Below, piece by piece: positions 15,845-24,071 of a stretch of 64,000 nucleotides of DNA (its first letter is position 1; each line of letters begins with the position of its first letter). The stretch lies in assembly GCF_011926545.1 (NCBI RefSeq), contig NZ_JAATIT010000001.1:1506469-1570468 (forward strand). Reading direction: 5' to 3'. Below the pieces are notes generated by a model. That model saw only the letters and a program-made list of their open reading frames with translations, was not told the origin of the DNA and ran no database searches. The position numbers and the translations under genes were made by a program. This DNA is from Sphingopyxis italica (GTDB taxonomy: Bacteria; Pseudomonadota; Alphaproteobacteria; Sphingomonadales; Sphingomonadaceae).

Positions 15845-16918
15845 ATGACACTGGGGCACAATCATAACGCAGCGCTCGAAGCGCTGATCATCGGGTCGAG
15901 CCCGGCAACCTGCCGGCTGCGCGAGATGATCCGCCGCGTGGCGCGTTCGAACGCCTCGGTCATGCTCTGCGGCCCGTCGGGCTCGGGCAAGGAACTGGTC
16001 GCCCGGGCGATCCACGACGAGGGCGCCCGTACGGGCAAGGCCTTCTCCGCGATCAACTGCGGCGCCATCCCCGGCGAACTCATCGAATCCGAACTCTTCG
16101 GGCATGAAAAGGGCAGCTTCACCGGCGCCCATGCCCGTCGCATCGGCCATTTCGAAGCGAGCGAGGGCGGCACGCTCTTCCTCGACGAAATCGGTGATAT
16201 GCGTTTCGACATGCAGGTGAAACTGCTCCGCGTGCTCGAAGAGCGGACGATCGTCCGTGTCGGCAGCAGCGAAGTGAAGGCCGTCGATGTCCGCGTCATT
16301 TCGGCCACCCATCAGGATCTCGGCGCCGCGATCGCCGACGGCAAGTTCCGCGAAGACCTGTTCTTCCGGCTCGGCGTGGTTGTGCTCCAGGTCCCCAGCC
16401 TGGCCAGCCGCGTCGAGGATATTCCGGCGCTCGTCCGCCACTTCCAGCGCCAGATGCCGGCCGACGCCAAATGCCGCTACGACGATGCCGCGATGGCGCT
16501 GCTGATGCAGCACGCCTGGCCGGGCAATGTGCGCGAGCTCAGGAATTTCGTCGAACGCGCCAGCGTTCTTCATGGCGGCGAGACGCTCGGCGCCGACGAT
16601 GTCGCGATGCTTTTGAACCCCACCGCGGCATTTGCACCGCGGTACGCCGTCCCGAGCAGCCCTGCCGCAGTTTCGGCCGGCGCGGAAGATTTTGCTGCCC
16701 CCCCTTTTGCTTCGGCCGCGCCGACGGCGAAGACGCCGGCGCCGGGCCGCCCGATCGACCTCAAGCGTGAGATCGAAACGATCGAGCTCGAACAGATCCA
16801 TGTCGCGCTCGACTTGGCCGACGGCATCATTTCGGAAGCCGCGCGCCTGCTGACGCTGAAGCGCACGACGCTGATCGAGAAGATGCGCAAATATGGCGTC
16901 CACCAGCAGGCCGCCTGA
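15845..16918 (+). CDS. Sigma-54 activator of flagellar genes (FleQ/FlbD-like, no receiver domain)
   Basis: The product is 357 residues. Residues 15-250 form an AAA+ sigma-54 interaction domain with Walker A GPSGSGKE (43-50), the sigma-54 contact loop GSFTGA (90-95), Walker B TLFLDEIGDM and the arginine-finger region FREDLFFRLG. A C-terminal Fis-type helix-turn-helix (ISEAARLLTLKRTTLIEKM) ends the protein. There is no response-receiver domain; only about 14 residues precede the AAA+ module. I chose the ATG at 15845, which follows GGAGAG. By position it should activate the four sigma-54 promoters of this cluster. Confidence 0.92.
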   Translation: MTLGHNHNAALEALIIGSSPATCRLREMIRRVARSNASVMLCGPSGSGKELVARAIHDEGARTGKAFSAINCGAIPGELIESELFGHEKGSFTGAHARRIGHFEASEGGTLFLDEIGDMRFDMQVKLLRVLEERTIVRVGSSEVKAVDVRVISATHQDLGAAIADGKFREDLFFRLGVVVLQVPSLASRVEDIPALVRHFQRQMPADAKCRYDDAAMALLMQHAWPGNVRELRNFVERASVLHGGETLGADDVAMLLNPTAAFAPRYAVPSSPAAVSAGAEDFAAPPFASAAPTAKTPAPGRPIDLKREIETIELEQIHVALDLADGIISEAARLLTLKRTTLIEKMRKYGVHQQAA

Positions 16919-16982
16919 CGGCCCGCGCGACACAAGTTTCAGCACCCGCTGAAAAAGGGGGCTCTGGTCCGCTCCCGCACCA

Positions 16983-17015
16983 CCCGGCCGCCCGTCCCCA
17001 CCTCGGGCGGCCGGG
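16983..17015. terminator. GC-rich hairpin after the sigma-54 activator gene
   Basis: A perfect 12-bp stem (16983-16994 with 17004-17015) with a 9-base loop sits between convergent genes. No T-run follows, so its role as a terminator is likely but not proven. Confidence 0.6.
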
Positions 17016-17048
17016 TACCCAGCGGGCTCGTTCCGGATGAACGGCTTC

Positions 17049-17077
17049 GGCCCGCTCCTTCACGCGAAGGGCGGGCC
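17049..17077. terminator. Second hairpin between activator gene and fliS
   Basis: GGCCCGC (17049-17055) pairs with GCGGGCC (17071-17077), with an inner CCTTC/GAAGG stem and a 4-base loop. It is placed to stop both converging transcripts. Confidence 0.6.
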
Positions 17078-17107
17078 ATTGTTATGCGCCTGTCGTGGCG
17101 GTCGGTC

Positions 17108-17512
17108 CTAGCGGAGCTGCCGCCAGGCGGCGCTGATCGTCAGGATGCCTTCGAGCAGCTCGGAAAGCCCCTCGGCGCTGTTCGCGGCCACGGCGTCGTC
17201 GAGCTTGCGGCGCATGCTGCGATAGACGCGCGACAGCGCGGTCGCGACGTCGCCGCCCTTGTCGCGGTCGAGATTGACGTCGAGGCCGATCAGGATCGCG
17301 CGCGCGCGGTGGGCGGGCTCGGTAGCCGAAATGCGCTGACCCTGCCGCACCATCGCGCCAAGGACGCCGACGGCGGTTTCGAGCTCGTCGTACAGCATCG
17401 TCACCAGCTCGACGGGGTCGGCGGCGGCGGCGCGGCTTTCATTCTGCAAGCGGCGATAAAGCCCGGTCGCCCGGACGGTCGAAGCGGTAGCGGTCACGGT
17501 CCTGGTCCCCAC
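17108..17512 (-). CDS. fliS: Flagellin export chaperone FliS
   Basis: The product is 134 residues, the normal FliS size, and all-helical. DPVELVTMLYDELETAVGVL is the FliS signature helix, and the remaining helices include AILIGLDVNLDRDKGGDVA. It binds flagellin in the cytoplasm and delivers it to FlhA. It lies 10 bases after fliD and is transcribed with it from the sigma-28 promoter. Confidence 0.93.
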   Translation of the reverse strand: MGTRTVTATASTVRATGLYRRLQNESRAAAADPVELVTMLYDELETAVGVLGAMVRQGQRISATEPAHRARAILIGLDVNLDRDKGGDVATALSRVYRSMRRKLDDAVAANSAEGLSELLEGILTISAAWRQLR

Positions 17513-17522
17513 GCTCTAGTTC

Positions 17523-18893
17523 TTAGTCATTGCCCTGGTTCGACCAGAGCTTGATCTGCTGCTCGAGATAGGATTGCGTCGCCTTGAAGGCGGCGAGCTT
17601 CGCTTCGAGCGAGCCATATTGCTTCTCGAGGCGCTTCCTGTACGCGTCCTCTCGCATCTCGATCTTCTCGAGCTGGTCGGCGAGATTTTCCTTTTTGGTG
17701 TCGAGCGATTTCGACACGCGATCGATCGCGCCGTTGACGCCGACCGCCTTGTCGCGAATCGCGTCGAGCACGAAGGCGATGCCGGGGTCGCTCTGTTCGG
17801 TGTGGGTGGCGTCGCGGCGCGGATTGAACAACGCCTCGACCGCGCCGGCGTCGGCTTCGAGCGCCTTGTCGAGCTTGGCATTGTCGACCGAAAGCAAGCC
17901 TTCCTTCGTGGTCGAAATACCGATGTCGGACAGTTGATTGATGCTGCCGTGGCTCGAAATCACCTTGTGCAGAAGCCCCCCCAGCTCGCGTTCGAGTTCG
18001 CGCAACCCGGAGGTCGGACCCGACAGGCTGGAGGCCGCGACGAGGCTTTTCTTGAGCTGGTTATAGACCGCGACGAAATCGCTGACGGTCTGTTTGATCA
18101 TGCCGAGCGGGCGGCTCGCGCCGATGTCGACGGGCTGGCCCGGCGCCGCTTTCTTGAGCGTCAGCGACATGCCCGGAACGACGTCGTCGATGATGTTGCT
18201 CGCGCGGCTGAAGGCGACGCCGTCGATCGTGAATTCGGCGTTGGCGGCGTTCTGGCCCTCGGTCATGCCGCCGCCCGTGGCAAAGGCGGAGAGGGCGGGA
18301 TCGGCGCCAGCGTCGGCGGTGAGGGTGAAGGCGCCCGCTTCGCCCGTCGGACCTTTCAGGATCAGCCGGTGCCCGCCTTCATCGGCGATGATCGAGGCGG
18401 TCACCCCGGCGCCGCTGGCGTTGATCGCACCCGCAAGCCCGTCGAGGCTGTTGTTCGTCGCGTCGATGGTGATCGTCTTGGCGACCCCGCCGACGGTCAG
18501 CGTCATCGTGCCCGCGCCGATCGCGGCGGCCTTGTCGGCGACGACGCCCGAATAGCTGGTCTGCGCGCGCGCGAGCTGGTTCACGACGACGGTCGCGGCA
18601 AAGCTGTCGGCCGAGAGGCCGGCGCGGCTGGTGGCGCCGAGCACGCTTTCGTCGGACACGGTCGGCGTGCTGCGCAGCGTTCCGTCATCGACCATCTGGC
18701 TTAGCGAATCGGCGAATCCGTCGAGATCGGCCCGCGCCTGCGCCAGCGCGCTGATCCGCGTCTGGTTGGTCTGCGTCAGGTCGGTCATGCGCGCGATCTT
18801 GGGGTCGCGCGACGCGTTCGACAGGTCGGTGACGAGCTGTTTGACGTCGAGGCCGGAGCCGAAACCGAGGCTGTTGGCGATTGAACTGACCAT
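17523..18893 (-). CDS. fliD: Filament cap protein FliD
   Basis: The product is 456 residues. The N-terminal FliD domain is seen in LGFGSGLDVKQLVTDLSNAS, and the C-terminal part in the coiled-coil region KSLDTKKENLADQLEKIEMR and LEKQYGSLEAKLAAFKATQS. It caps the tip of the filament and promotes flagellin folding there. It is the first gene of fliD-fliS, with a sigma-28 promoter that overlaps the stop codon of flhB. Confidence 0.95.
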   Translation of the reverse strand: MVSSIANSLGFGSGLDVKQLVTDLSNASRDPKIARMTDLTQTNQTRISALAQARADLDGFADSLSQMVDDGTLRSTPTVSDESVLGATSRAGLSADSFAATVVVNQLARAQTSYSGVVADKAAAIGAGTMTLTVGGVAKTITIDATNNSLDGLAGAINASGAGVTASIIADEGGHRLILKGPTGEAGAFTLTADAGADPALSAFATGGGMTEGQNAANAEFTIDGVAFSRASNIIDDVVPGMSLTLKKAAPGQPVDIGASRPLGMIKQTVSDFVAVYNQLKKSLVAASSLSGPTSGLRELERELGGLLHKVISSHGSINQLSDIGISTTKEGLLSVDNAKLDKALEADAGAVEALFNPRRDATHTEQSDPGIAFVLDAIRDKAVGVNGAIDRVSKSLDTKKENLADQLEKIEMREDAYRKRLEKQYGSLEAKLAAFKATQSYLEQQIKLWSNQGND

Positions 18894-18915
18894 GGCGAAA
18901 TATCCTTCGCACTGC

Positions 18916-18942
18916 TTAACGGCGGCGCGCGCGAAAGATTAA
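18916..18942 (-). promoter_or_regulatory. Sigma-28 promoter of fliD-fliS
   Basis: The minus strand reads TTAA (18942-18939), 15 bases, then GCCGTTAA (18923-18916). The -35 element contains the TAA stop codon of flhB, so the late operon starts inside the end of the export operon. Confidence 0.78.
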
Positions 18943-20078
18943 GCCTGGCGGCGCCCTTCGGGATCGAAGCGGTGCGTGGGCGGCACGTCGACCGCGGGCT
19001 GGACGATGCCGTCGGCGACCGCGCGCTCGAGCTGGAAGACGAAGGCGAGCACGGTCGCGACCGCGACGAACAATTCCTCGGGGATCACGCGGCCCGCGCG
19101 CGCGGTGAAATAGATGGCGCGGGTCAGCTGCGGATATTCGAGCATCGGGACGTCGGCGGCGCGTGCAAGCTCGCGGATCGACAGCGCGACGTCGCCGCGC
19201 CCACGCGCGACGACGACCGGCGCGGCGTCGGTCCCGGGGCGATAGCGCAGCGCGACCGAGAAATGCGTCGGGTTGGTGAGGACGACGGTCGCGTCGGACA
19301 CCGCCTTGCGCGCCGATCCGCTCAAAATCTCGTGCGCGCGCTGACGCTGCGCCTGCTTGAGTTCGGGGGCGCCGTCGGACTGGCGCATTTCCTCCTTGAT
19401 CTCCTGCTTGCTCATCATCAGCCGTTTGTTGCGCTGGAACCATTGCACCGGCACGTCGATCAGCGCGATGACGACCAGCCCGCCGGCGAGCGTCAGCATC
19501 GCGTGGCCGATCGCCTTTCCGGCAAGGCCGATCGCGGCGATCAGATCGGCCTGTGCCATCGACATGATCGCGGGCAGGCTGCTGGCGACCAGCCAATAGC
19601 CGATCGCGCCGAGCAGCAGCACTTTCGCGATCGCCTTGCCGAGTTCGGTGGCGCCCTGCATGCCGAACATGCGCTTGAGCCCGGCCATTGGGCTCATCCG
19701 GTTGCCCTTGAAGTGGAGCGCCTTGCCGCGCCAGCCCATCGAGCCGAGCATCGCCGGACCCGCGACCGCGGCGCCGAGCGCGAGCGCGAAAAGGCTCGCG
19801 AGCGGCAGCAAAATCTCGACCCCGTTGCGCATCAGCGCCTCGGCGGGCGCGAAATCGGCGACGTCGGCGGCGTTCAGCGTCAGCCCGCGGCGGACGAGGT
19901 CGCCCGCCGACTGGACGAACCAGCCGCCCGCGGCGACGATCCAGCCCGCGGCGGCGAGCATCATCAGCGCGGTCGCCAGCTCGCGCGACATCAGCACATC
20001 GCCCTCGCGCGCCGAATCGGCGAGCTTCTTCGCCGTCGGCTGTTCGGTTTTCTGGTCCTTGTCGCTGCCTTCCGCCAT
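18939..20078 (-). CDS. flhB: Flagellar export switch protein FlhB
   Basis: The product is 379 residues with four membrane helices and a cytoplasmic domain that contains the self-cleavage site NPTH (in VVLTNPTHFSVALRYRP). Cleavage there switches export from hook to filament substrates, together with FliK. The N-terminus (DKDQKTEQPTAKKLADSARE) is the FlhB/YscU signature. It is the last gene of the fli operon, 3 bases after fliR. Confidence 0.97.
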   Translation of the reverse strand: MAEGSDKDQKTEQPTAKKLADSAREGDVLMSRELATALMMLAAAGWIVAAGGWFVQSAGDLVRRGLTLNAADVADFAPAEALMRNGVEILLPLASLFALALGAAVAGPAMLGSMGWRGKALHFKGNRMSPMAGLKRMFGMQGATELGKAIAKVLLLGAIGYWLVASSLPAIMSMAQADLIAAIGLAGKAIGHAMLTLAGGLVVIALIDVPVQWFQRNKRLMMSKQEIKEEMRQSDGAPELKQAQRQRAHEILSGSARKAVSDATVVLTNPTHFSVALRYRPGTDAAPVVVARGRGDVALSIRELARAADVPMLEYPQLTRAIYFTARAGRVIPEELFVAVATVLAFVFQLERAVADGIVQPAVDVPPTHRFDPEGRRQA

Positions 20079-20081
20079 GGC

Positions 20082-20861
20082 TCAGATACCCGCCACCATG
20101 CGCGCGGCGTCGAGCGCGTCGGAGAGGATGCGCGCGACCGCCTCGGCCATCGCGGGCGTCGCGATGCCGAGCAGGACGATCCCGGCGAGCAGGGTCGCGG
20201 GGATGCCGACCGCGAACAGGTTGAGCGCTGGCGCCGAGCGGCCGATCACGCCCATGATGATCTGGACGAGGATGAGCACGAAACCGACGGGCATCGCGAT
20301 CGTCAGCCCGGCGGCGAACATCAGGCTGCCGAAGCGGATCACCCCGCCGATCGCGTCCCAGGACGGAAAGGCGTTGCCGGGGGGCAGTGCGCTATAGCTG
20401 TCGACGATGATGTCGATGAGCAGGAGATGGCCGTCGGCGGCGAGGAAGAGCGCGGTGGCCATCATCGATAGGAACTGCCCGATCGCCGAGCTCGACGCGC
20501 CGCTGAGCGGATCGACCATCGACGCGAAGCCGAGACCCATCGCATTGCTGATCACCTCGCCCGCGAGAAGCGCGGCGGCGAGCCCCATCTGGAGGACGAA
20601 GCCGATCGCGAGTCCGATCACGACCTCGCCGACGATGAGGAAAATGCCCGGGATCGACACGATGCCTTCGGGCGGCAGCGCCATGCCGGAGGCGGCGACC
20701 GCGGGCACTCCGACCGCGAGTGCGATCACCAGCCGCAGCTGCACCGGCACGTTCGACGCGCCGAACACCGGCGCGGCGATGAACGCGGCGCCGGGGCGGA
20801 TCATCCCCAGCATCCACAGCTGGAGCATCGCCTCGATATTCGGGATGTCGGCGGGGTTCAT
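20082..20861 (-). CDS. fliR: Flagellar export gate protein FliR
   Basis: The product is 259 residues and very hydrophobic, with about six membrane segments. The motifs RPGAAFIAAPVFGASNVPVQ and GEVVIGLAIGFVLQM are typical of FliR. With FliP and FliQ it forms the export gate core. It lies 6 bases after fliQ. Confidence 0.95.
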   Translation of the reverse strand: MNPADIPNIEAMLQLWMLGMIRPGAAFIAAPVFGASNVPVQLRLVIALAVGVPAVAASGMALPPEGIVSIPGIFLIVGEVVIGLAIGFVLQMGLAAALLAGEVISNAMGLGFASMVDPLSGASSSAIGQFLSMMATALFLAADGHLLLIDIIVDSYSALPPGNAFPSWDAIGGVIRFGSLMFAAGLTIAMPVGFVLILVQIIMGVIGRSAPALNLFAVGIPATLLAGIVLLGIATPAMAEAVARILSDALDAARMVAGI

Positions 20862-20867
20862 CGCTGC

Positions 20868-21137
20868 TTAGCGGACGAGCGCCGGAATCTGCGCGAACAG
20901 CTCTCGGGTGAAGTCGGTGAGCAGCACGAGGATGCTGCCGCCGAAGATCGCGAGACAGATCGCCGCGACGATCAGCTTGGGCACGAAGGTCAAAGTCTGT
21001 TCGTTGATCGAGGTCGCGGCCTGCACCATGCCGAGCAGCACGCCGATGACGAGCACGGGCAGCAGCAGCGGTGCCGAGGCGAGCGCGAGAATCCACAGCG
21101 CCTGCTGCGCGATTCCGACGAAATAGTCCGCTTCCAC
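20868..21137 (-). CDS. fliQ: Flagellar export gate protein FliQ
   Basis: The product is 89 residues with two membrane helices. The family motif runs from GIAQQALWILALASAPLLLP through VLIGVLLGMVQAATSINEQTL. Four copies assemble with FliP and FliR. It sits between fliP and fliR with gaps of a few bases. Confidence 0.96.
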   Translation of the reverse strand: MEADYFVGIAQQALWILALASAPLLLPVLVIGVLLGMVQAATSINEQTLTFVPKLIVAAICLAIFGGSILVLLTDFTRELFAQIPALVR

Positions 21138-21141
21138 CGCG

Positions 21142-21912
21142 CTAACCCACGAAGGAGGAAGCGAGTGAGCCCATCGTCAGCGCCCAGCCGTCGACGAGGA
21201 CGAAGAGCAACAGCTTGAAGGGCATCGATATGATCGTCGGCGACAGCATCATCATACCCAGCGACATCAGCGCCGAGGCGACGATCAGGTCGATGACGAG
21301 GAAGGGCAGGAAGATGAGGAAGCCGATCTGGAACGCGGTCTTGAGTTCGCTGGTGACGAAGGCGGGGAGCAGGATCGAGAAGGGCACGTCCTTCGGGCTC
21401 GCATAGCTCGGCGCCTTGGCGATCTTGGCGAACATCATCAGGTCGGTCTTGCGCGTCTGCTTCATCATGAAGACGTGGAGCGCGTCGCCCGAGCGCGACA
21501 CCGCGGTGCCGATGTCGATCTGTTCCTGCCCGTAAGGTTCGATCGCGACGCGGTTCACTTCGCTGATCACTGGCGCCATCACGAACAGCGAGAGGAAGAG
21601 GCTGAGGCCGACGAGTACCTGGTTCGGCGGCGTCTGCTGCAATCCCAGCGCGTGGCGCAGGATCGAGAGCACGATGATGATGCGCGTGAAGCTGGTCATC
21701 ATCAGGAGCAGCGACGGCAGCACCGTCAACAGGCTCATCAGGACGAGGATCTGGAGCGACAGGCTCAAAGGCCGGCCGTCGCCGCCGATTTCGTTCACCG
21801 CGCGGCTGAGGCCGTCGGCGGCCTGCGCATAGGCGGCGGGCGCGGCGCAGAGCAGCGCGGCGCCGCCCGCGAGCGCCGCGGCGCGCAGCCAGAAGCGGCG
21901 ATCAGTCCGCAT
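21142..21912 (-). CDS. fliP: Flagellar export gate protein FliP
   Basis: The product is 256 residues with a cleavable signal sequence (AAALAGGAALLCAAPAAYAQ) and four membrane helices. Conserved segments are LLMMTSFTRIIIVLSILRHA and TPPNQVLVGLSLFLSLFVM, and the C-terminal block is SLGMMMLSPTIISMPFKLLL. It forms the pentameric gate with FliR. It overlaps fliO by 11 bases. Confidence 0.97.
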   Translation of the reverse strand: MRTDRRFWLRAAALAGGAALLCAAPAAYAQAADGLSRAVNEIGGDGRPLSLSLQILVLMSLLTVLPSLLLMMTSFTRIIIVLSILRHALGLQQTPPNQVLVGLSLFLSLFVMAPVISEVNRVAIEPYGQEQIDIGTAVSRSGDALHVFMMKQTRKTDLMMFAKIAKAPSYASPKDVPFSILLPAFVTSELKTAFQIGFLIFLPFLVIDLIVASALMSLGMMMLSPTIISMPFKLLLFVLVDGWALTMGSLASSFVG

Positions 21913-22180
21913 GGAAATCGCCCTGGCTGTCGTCGGCGATCCGCGTGATGCCGCTCCGCGACACCGCGACGAGGATCCGCTGCCCGGCGAATTCGACCAC
22001 CGCGAGCTTCGATCCCGGGCCGAGCGGCAGCACGTCGACCATCTCGATCGCGCGCGTCTTGGTCGCGCCGCCGACGAGCGGCACGCCCATCTGAACGCGC
22101 TTCCACAGCCACAGGCTGCCCCACGCCATGCCGCCCACGAGCGGCAGCAGGATGAGAAGGCGGAGGATATATTCGAACAT
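21902..22180 (-). CDS. fliO: Flagellar export protein FliO
   Basis: The product is 92 residues with one N-terminal membrane helix (ILRLLILLPLVGGMAWGSLW) and a cytoplasmic part with the FliO pattern VDVLPLGPGSKLAVVEFAGQ followed by RILVAVSRSGITRI. FliO stabilises FliP during gate assembly. Identity rests on this pattern and on its place between fliN and fliP. Confidence 0.9.
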   Translation of the reverse strand: MFEYILRLLILLPLVGGMAWGSLWLWKRVQMGVPLVGGATKTRAIEMVDVLPLGPGSKLAVVEFAGQRILVAVSRSGITRIADDSQGDFHAD

Positions 22181-22515
22181 CAGGCTCTCCGTTCGAAGCC
22201 TTCGAGCCCGCGCGCCGGCGCGACGACTTCGGCGACCTGGATGCCATAGCGGCCGTCGACGCTGACGATCTCGCCTTTCGCGATGAGGGTGCCGTTGGCA
22301 TAGATGTCGAGCAGGTCGGTGGCGGCGCGATCGAGTTCGATCACGCTGCCTTCGCCGAGCGCGAGCAGTTCGGAAAGCGTCATCGAGGTCGAGCCCACCT
22401 CGACCGACACGCGCAGCGAGACGCCGGCGAGCAGGTCGAAATTGGGCGCGGCACCGATGCTCTTGTCGCGCCGGTCGGCGCGCGCGGCCTTCGGGGCTTC
22501 GGCGATGTCAGTCAT
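22180..22515 (-). CDS. fliN: Flagellar switch protein FliN
   Basis: The product is 111 residues. The C-terminal SpoA domain is clear: GVSLRVSVEVGSTSMTLSEL, then LGEGSVIELDRAATDLLDIY, then ANGTLIAKGEIVSVDGRYGI. It forms the lower part of the C ring with FliM and also helps dock FliH. It overlaps fliM by 8 bases and touches fliO. Confidence 0.96.
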   Translation of the reverse strand: MTDIAEAPKAARADRRDKSIGAAPNFDLLAGVSLRVSVEVGSTSMTLSELLALGEGSVIELDRAATDLLDIYANGTLIAKGEIVSVDGRYGIQVAEVVAPARGLEGFERRA

Positions 22516-23452
22516 TGTCCGGTCCTTTTTCGATATGGTCGATCATGATCGCGGCGTTGCCATTGGCTTCGCCGATGCTGCCGAACGCGAAGCTGCGTCC
22601 CGCGACGGTCACCGGCACATGGCGCGGCATGGAAAGCGGAATGATGTCGCCGACCTCGAGCGCGAGCAGCTTGACGAGGCTGATTTCGGGACGCGCGAGC
22701 ACCGAACGCACGGGCATGCGCACGTCGCGCAGCGCCTTGTCGAGCGCGCCCGACCAAGCGGGGTCGGCGCTGCCGTTGCCCTGCAATTCGGGGAGCAATT
22801 CGTCGCCCGCGACACCGCGCAGCGCGGCGACCGGATAGGCGCACATGATCGTCCGCCCGTCGAAGGGCGCGCCGCGCAGGGTGAAACGCTGCACGAACAA
22901 TTCGTCGTCGGCGCGCACCGCGGCGAGCTTCGCCGGATCAGCAGTGACGCTGTCGAGTTCGGGCTCGATCGCAAGCTTGTCGCGCCAGGCGGCGGCGAGC
23001 TGCATCCCGATGTCGCGGCCGAGGCGCGCGGCGAAGCGATCCTCGGCGTCGGTCAGCTCCTCGCGTTCGGCGGCGAGCTGGCCGCGCCCGCCATAGAAGA
23101 TGTCGACGAGCTGGAGTAGCAGCGAGCGCGAGCCCGCGAGCAGCACCGGCCCCTTGAGCGGCGGGGCGTGATAGCGCCAGAAGATCGCGGGGGCGGCCGA
23201 CGCGCTCCACTCGGCAAAGCTCATCTGCTCGGCGCCGGCGCGCTCGATCTGGACCGTCGGCGCACCAAGCGCGCGGATAAGGTCGCGCAAGCTGCGCGCG
23301 AACTGGTTCGCGACGCCCTCGAGCGCGGGAAAGGCATAGCTGCCCTCCGCCTTGCGCAGCAGCAGCGATTCCTTGCTGTCCGCGGGCGCGGCTGAAGGCG
23401 CCGGTGCGGCCGGCGCCTTCACGGCTTTGACCGATTTCGTGACGGCGGTCAC
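22508..23452 (-). CDS. fliM: Flagellar switch protein FliM (no CheY-binding peptide, GTG start)
   Basis: The product is 314 residues. The middle domain is seen in LLQLVDIFYGGRGQLAAERE and LTDAEDRFAARLGRDIGMQL, and the C-terminal SpoA domain in LEVGDIIPLSMPRHVPVTVA. It joins FliG to FliN in the C ring. In most FliM proteins the first residues contain an EIDALL-type peptide that binds phosphorylated CheY; here the N-terminus is an Ala/Pro/Lys-rich stretch (VKAPAAPAPSAAPADSKES) with no such motif. The start is a GTG that overlaps the fliL stop, and no earlier start codon fits. Confidence 0.94.
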   Translation of the reverse strand: MTAVTKSVKAVKAPAAPAPSAAPADSKESLLLRKAEGSYAFPALEGVANQFARSLRDLIRALGAPTVQIERAGAEQMSFAEWSASAAPAIFWRYHAPPLKGPVLLAGSRSLLLQLVDIFYGGRGQLAAEREELTDAEDRFAARLGRDIGMQLAAAWRDKLAIEPELDSVTADPAKLAAVRADDELFVQRFTLRGAPFDGRTIMCAYPVAALRGVAGDELLPELQGNGSADPAWSGALDKALRDVRMPVRSVLARPEISLVKLLALEVGDIIPLSMPRHVPVTVAGRSFAFGSIGEANGNAAIMIDHIEKGPDND

Positions 23453-24054
23453 TGGATCACCAGACTCGTGAAATAGACATTGTCGATACCCCCGAAACCT
23501 TCCTTCTCGCGCAGCACATCGTTGATCGCGGCCGTCAACTGGCGTTGAAGCCGCTGTTTCCCCTGCGATGTGGAGAGCAGAGCCGGATCCTGTTCGGCGA
23601 GCACCATAAGCACGACCGAGCGGATCGGCACCGCCTGCCGTTTGATATTATTGATAACCTTGCCGTCATAGAAGGTCGAAACGCTGATACCGATCTGCAG
23701 GAAGCCCGATCCGTCGGCGAGGTTGGTCGTGAAGCTCTCGGCGAACGGATAATAAGTGACCTCATATTTGCGCGGGTCGACCTTGAACCTGTCGTTCGGG
23801 ACCGACACCGTGCCGACCTTGAGCGGCGCTTCCTTGCCGGGCCCCTCGGCGGCCGGTTCGGCATCGTCGTCGCTGCGCAGGACGAGCTTGGGATATTTAT
23901 CCTCGGGCTTCGCCTCATGCGCCTGCAGCGCGCCGAAATAGATGCCCGCGCCCGCGCCGGCGCCGATCAGCGCGATCGCGGCGACGCTGACGAGCAGCAG
24001 TTTCTTGAACTTGCCCTTTTTCCTGGGGGCGCCTTCGACATTGTCCTTGGCCAT
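23449..24054 (-). CDS. fliL: Stator-associated basal-body protein FliL
   Basis: The product is 201 residues: a basic cytoplasmic tail, one membrane helix (LLLVSVAAIALIGAGAGAGI), then a periplasmic domain with YYPFAESFTTNLADGSGFLQ and QGKQRLQRQLTAAINDVLRE, characteristic of FliL. It surrounds MotB and supports stator function. It lies 17 bases after fliK, one of the few gaps in this operon. Confidence 0.94.
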   Translation of the reverse strand: MAKDNVEGAPRKKGKFKKLLLVSVAAIALIGAGAGAGIYFGALQAHEAKPEDKYPKLVLRSDDDAEPAAEGPGKEAPLKVGTVSVPNDRFKVDPRKYEVTYYPFAESFTTNLADGSGFLQIGISVSTFYDGKVINNIKRQAVPIRSVVLMVLAEQDPALLSTSQGKQRLQRQLTAAINDVLREKEGFGGIDNVYFTSLVIQ

Positions 24055-24071
24055 GATGAGACCCTTTCTGA

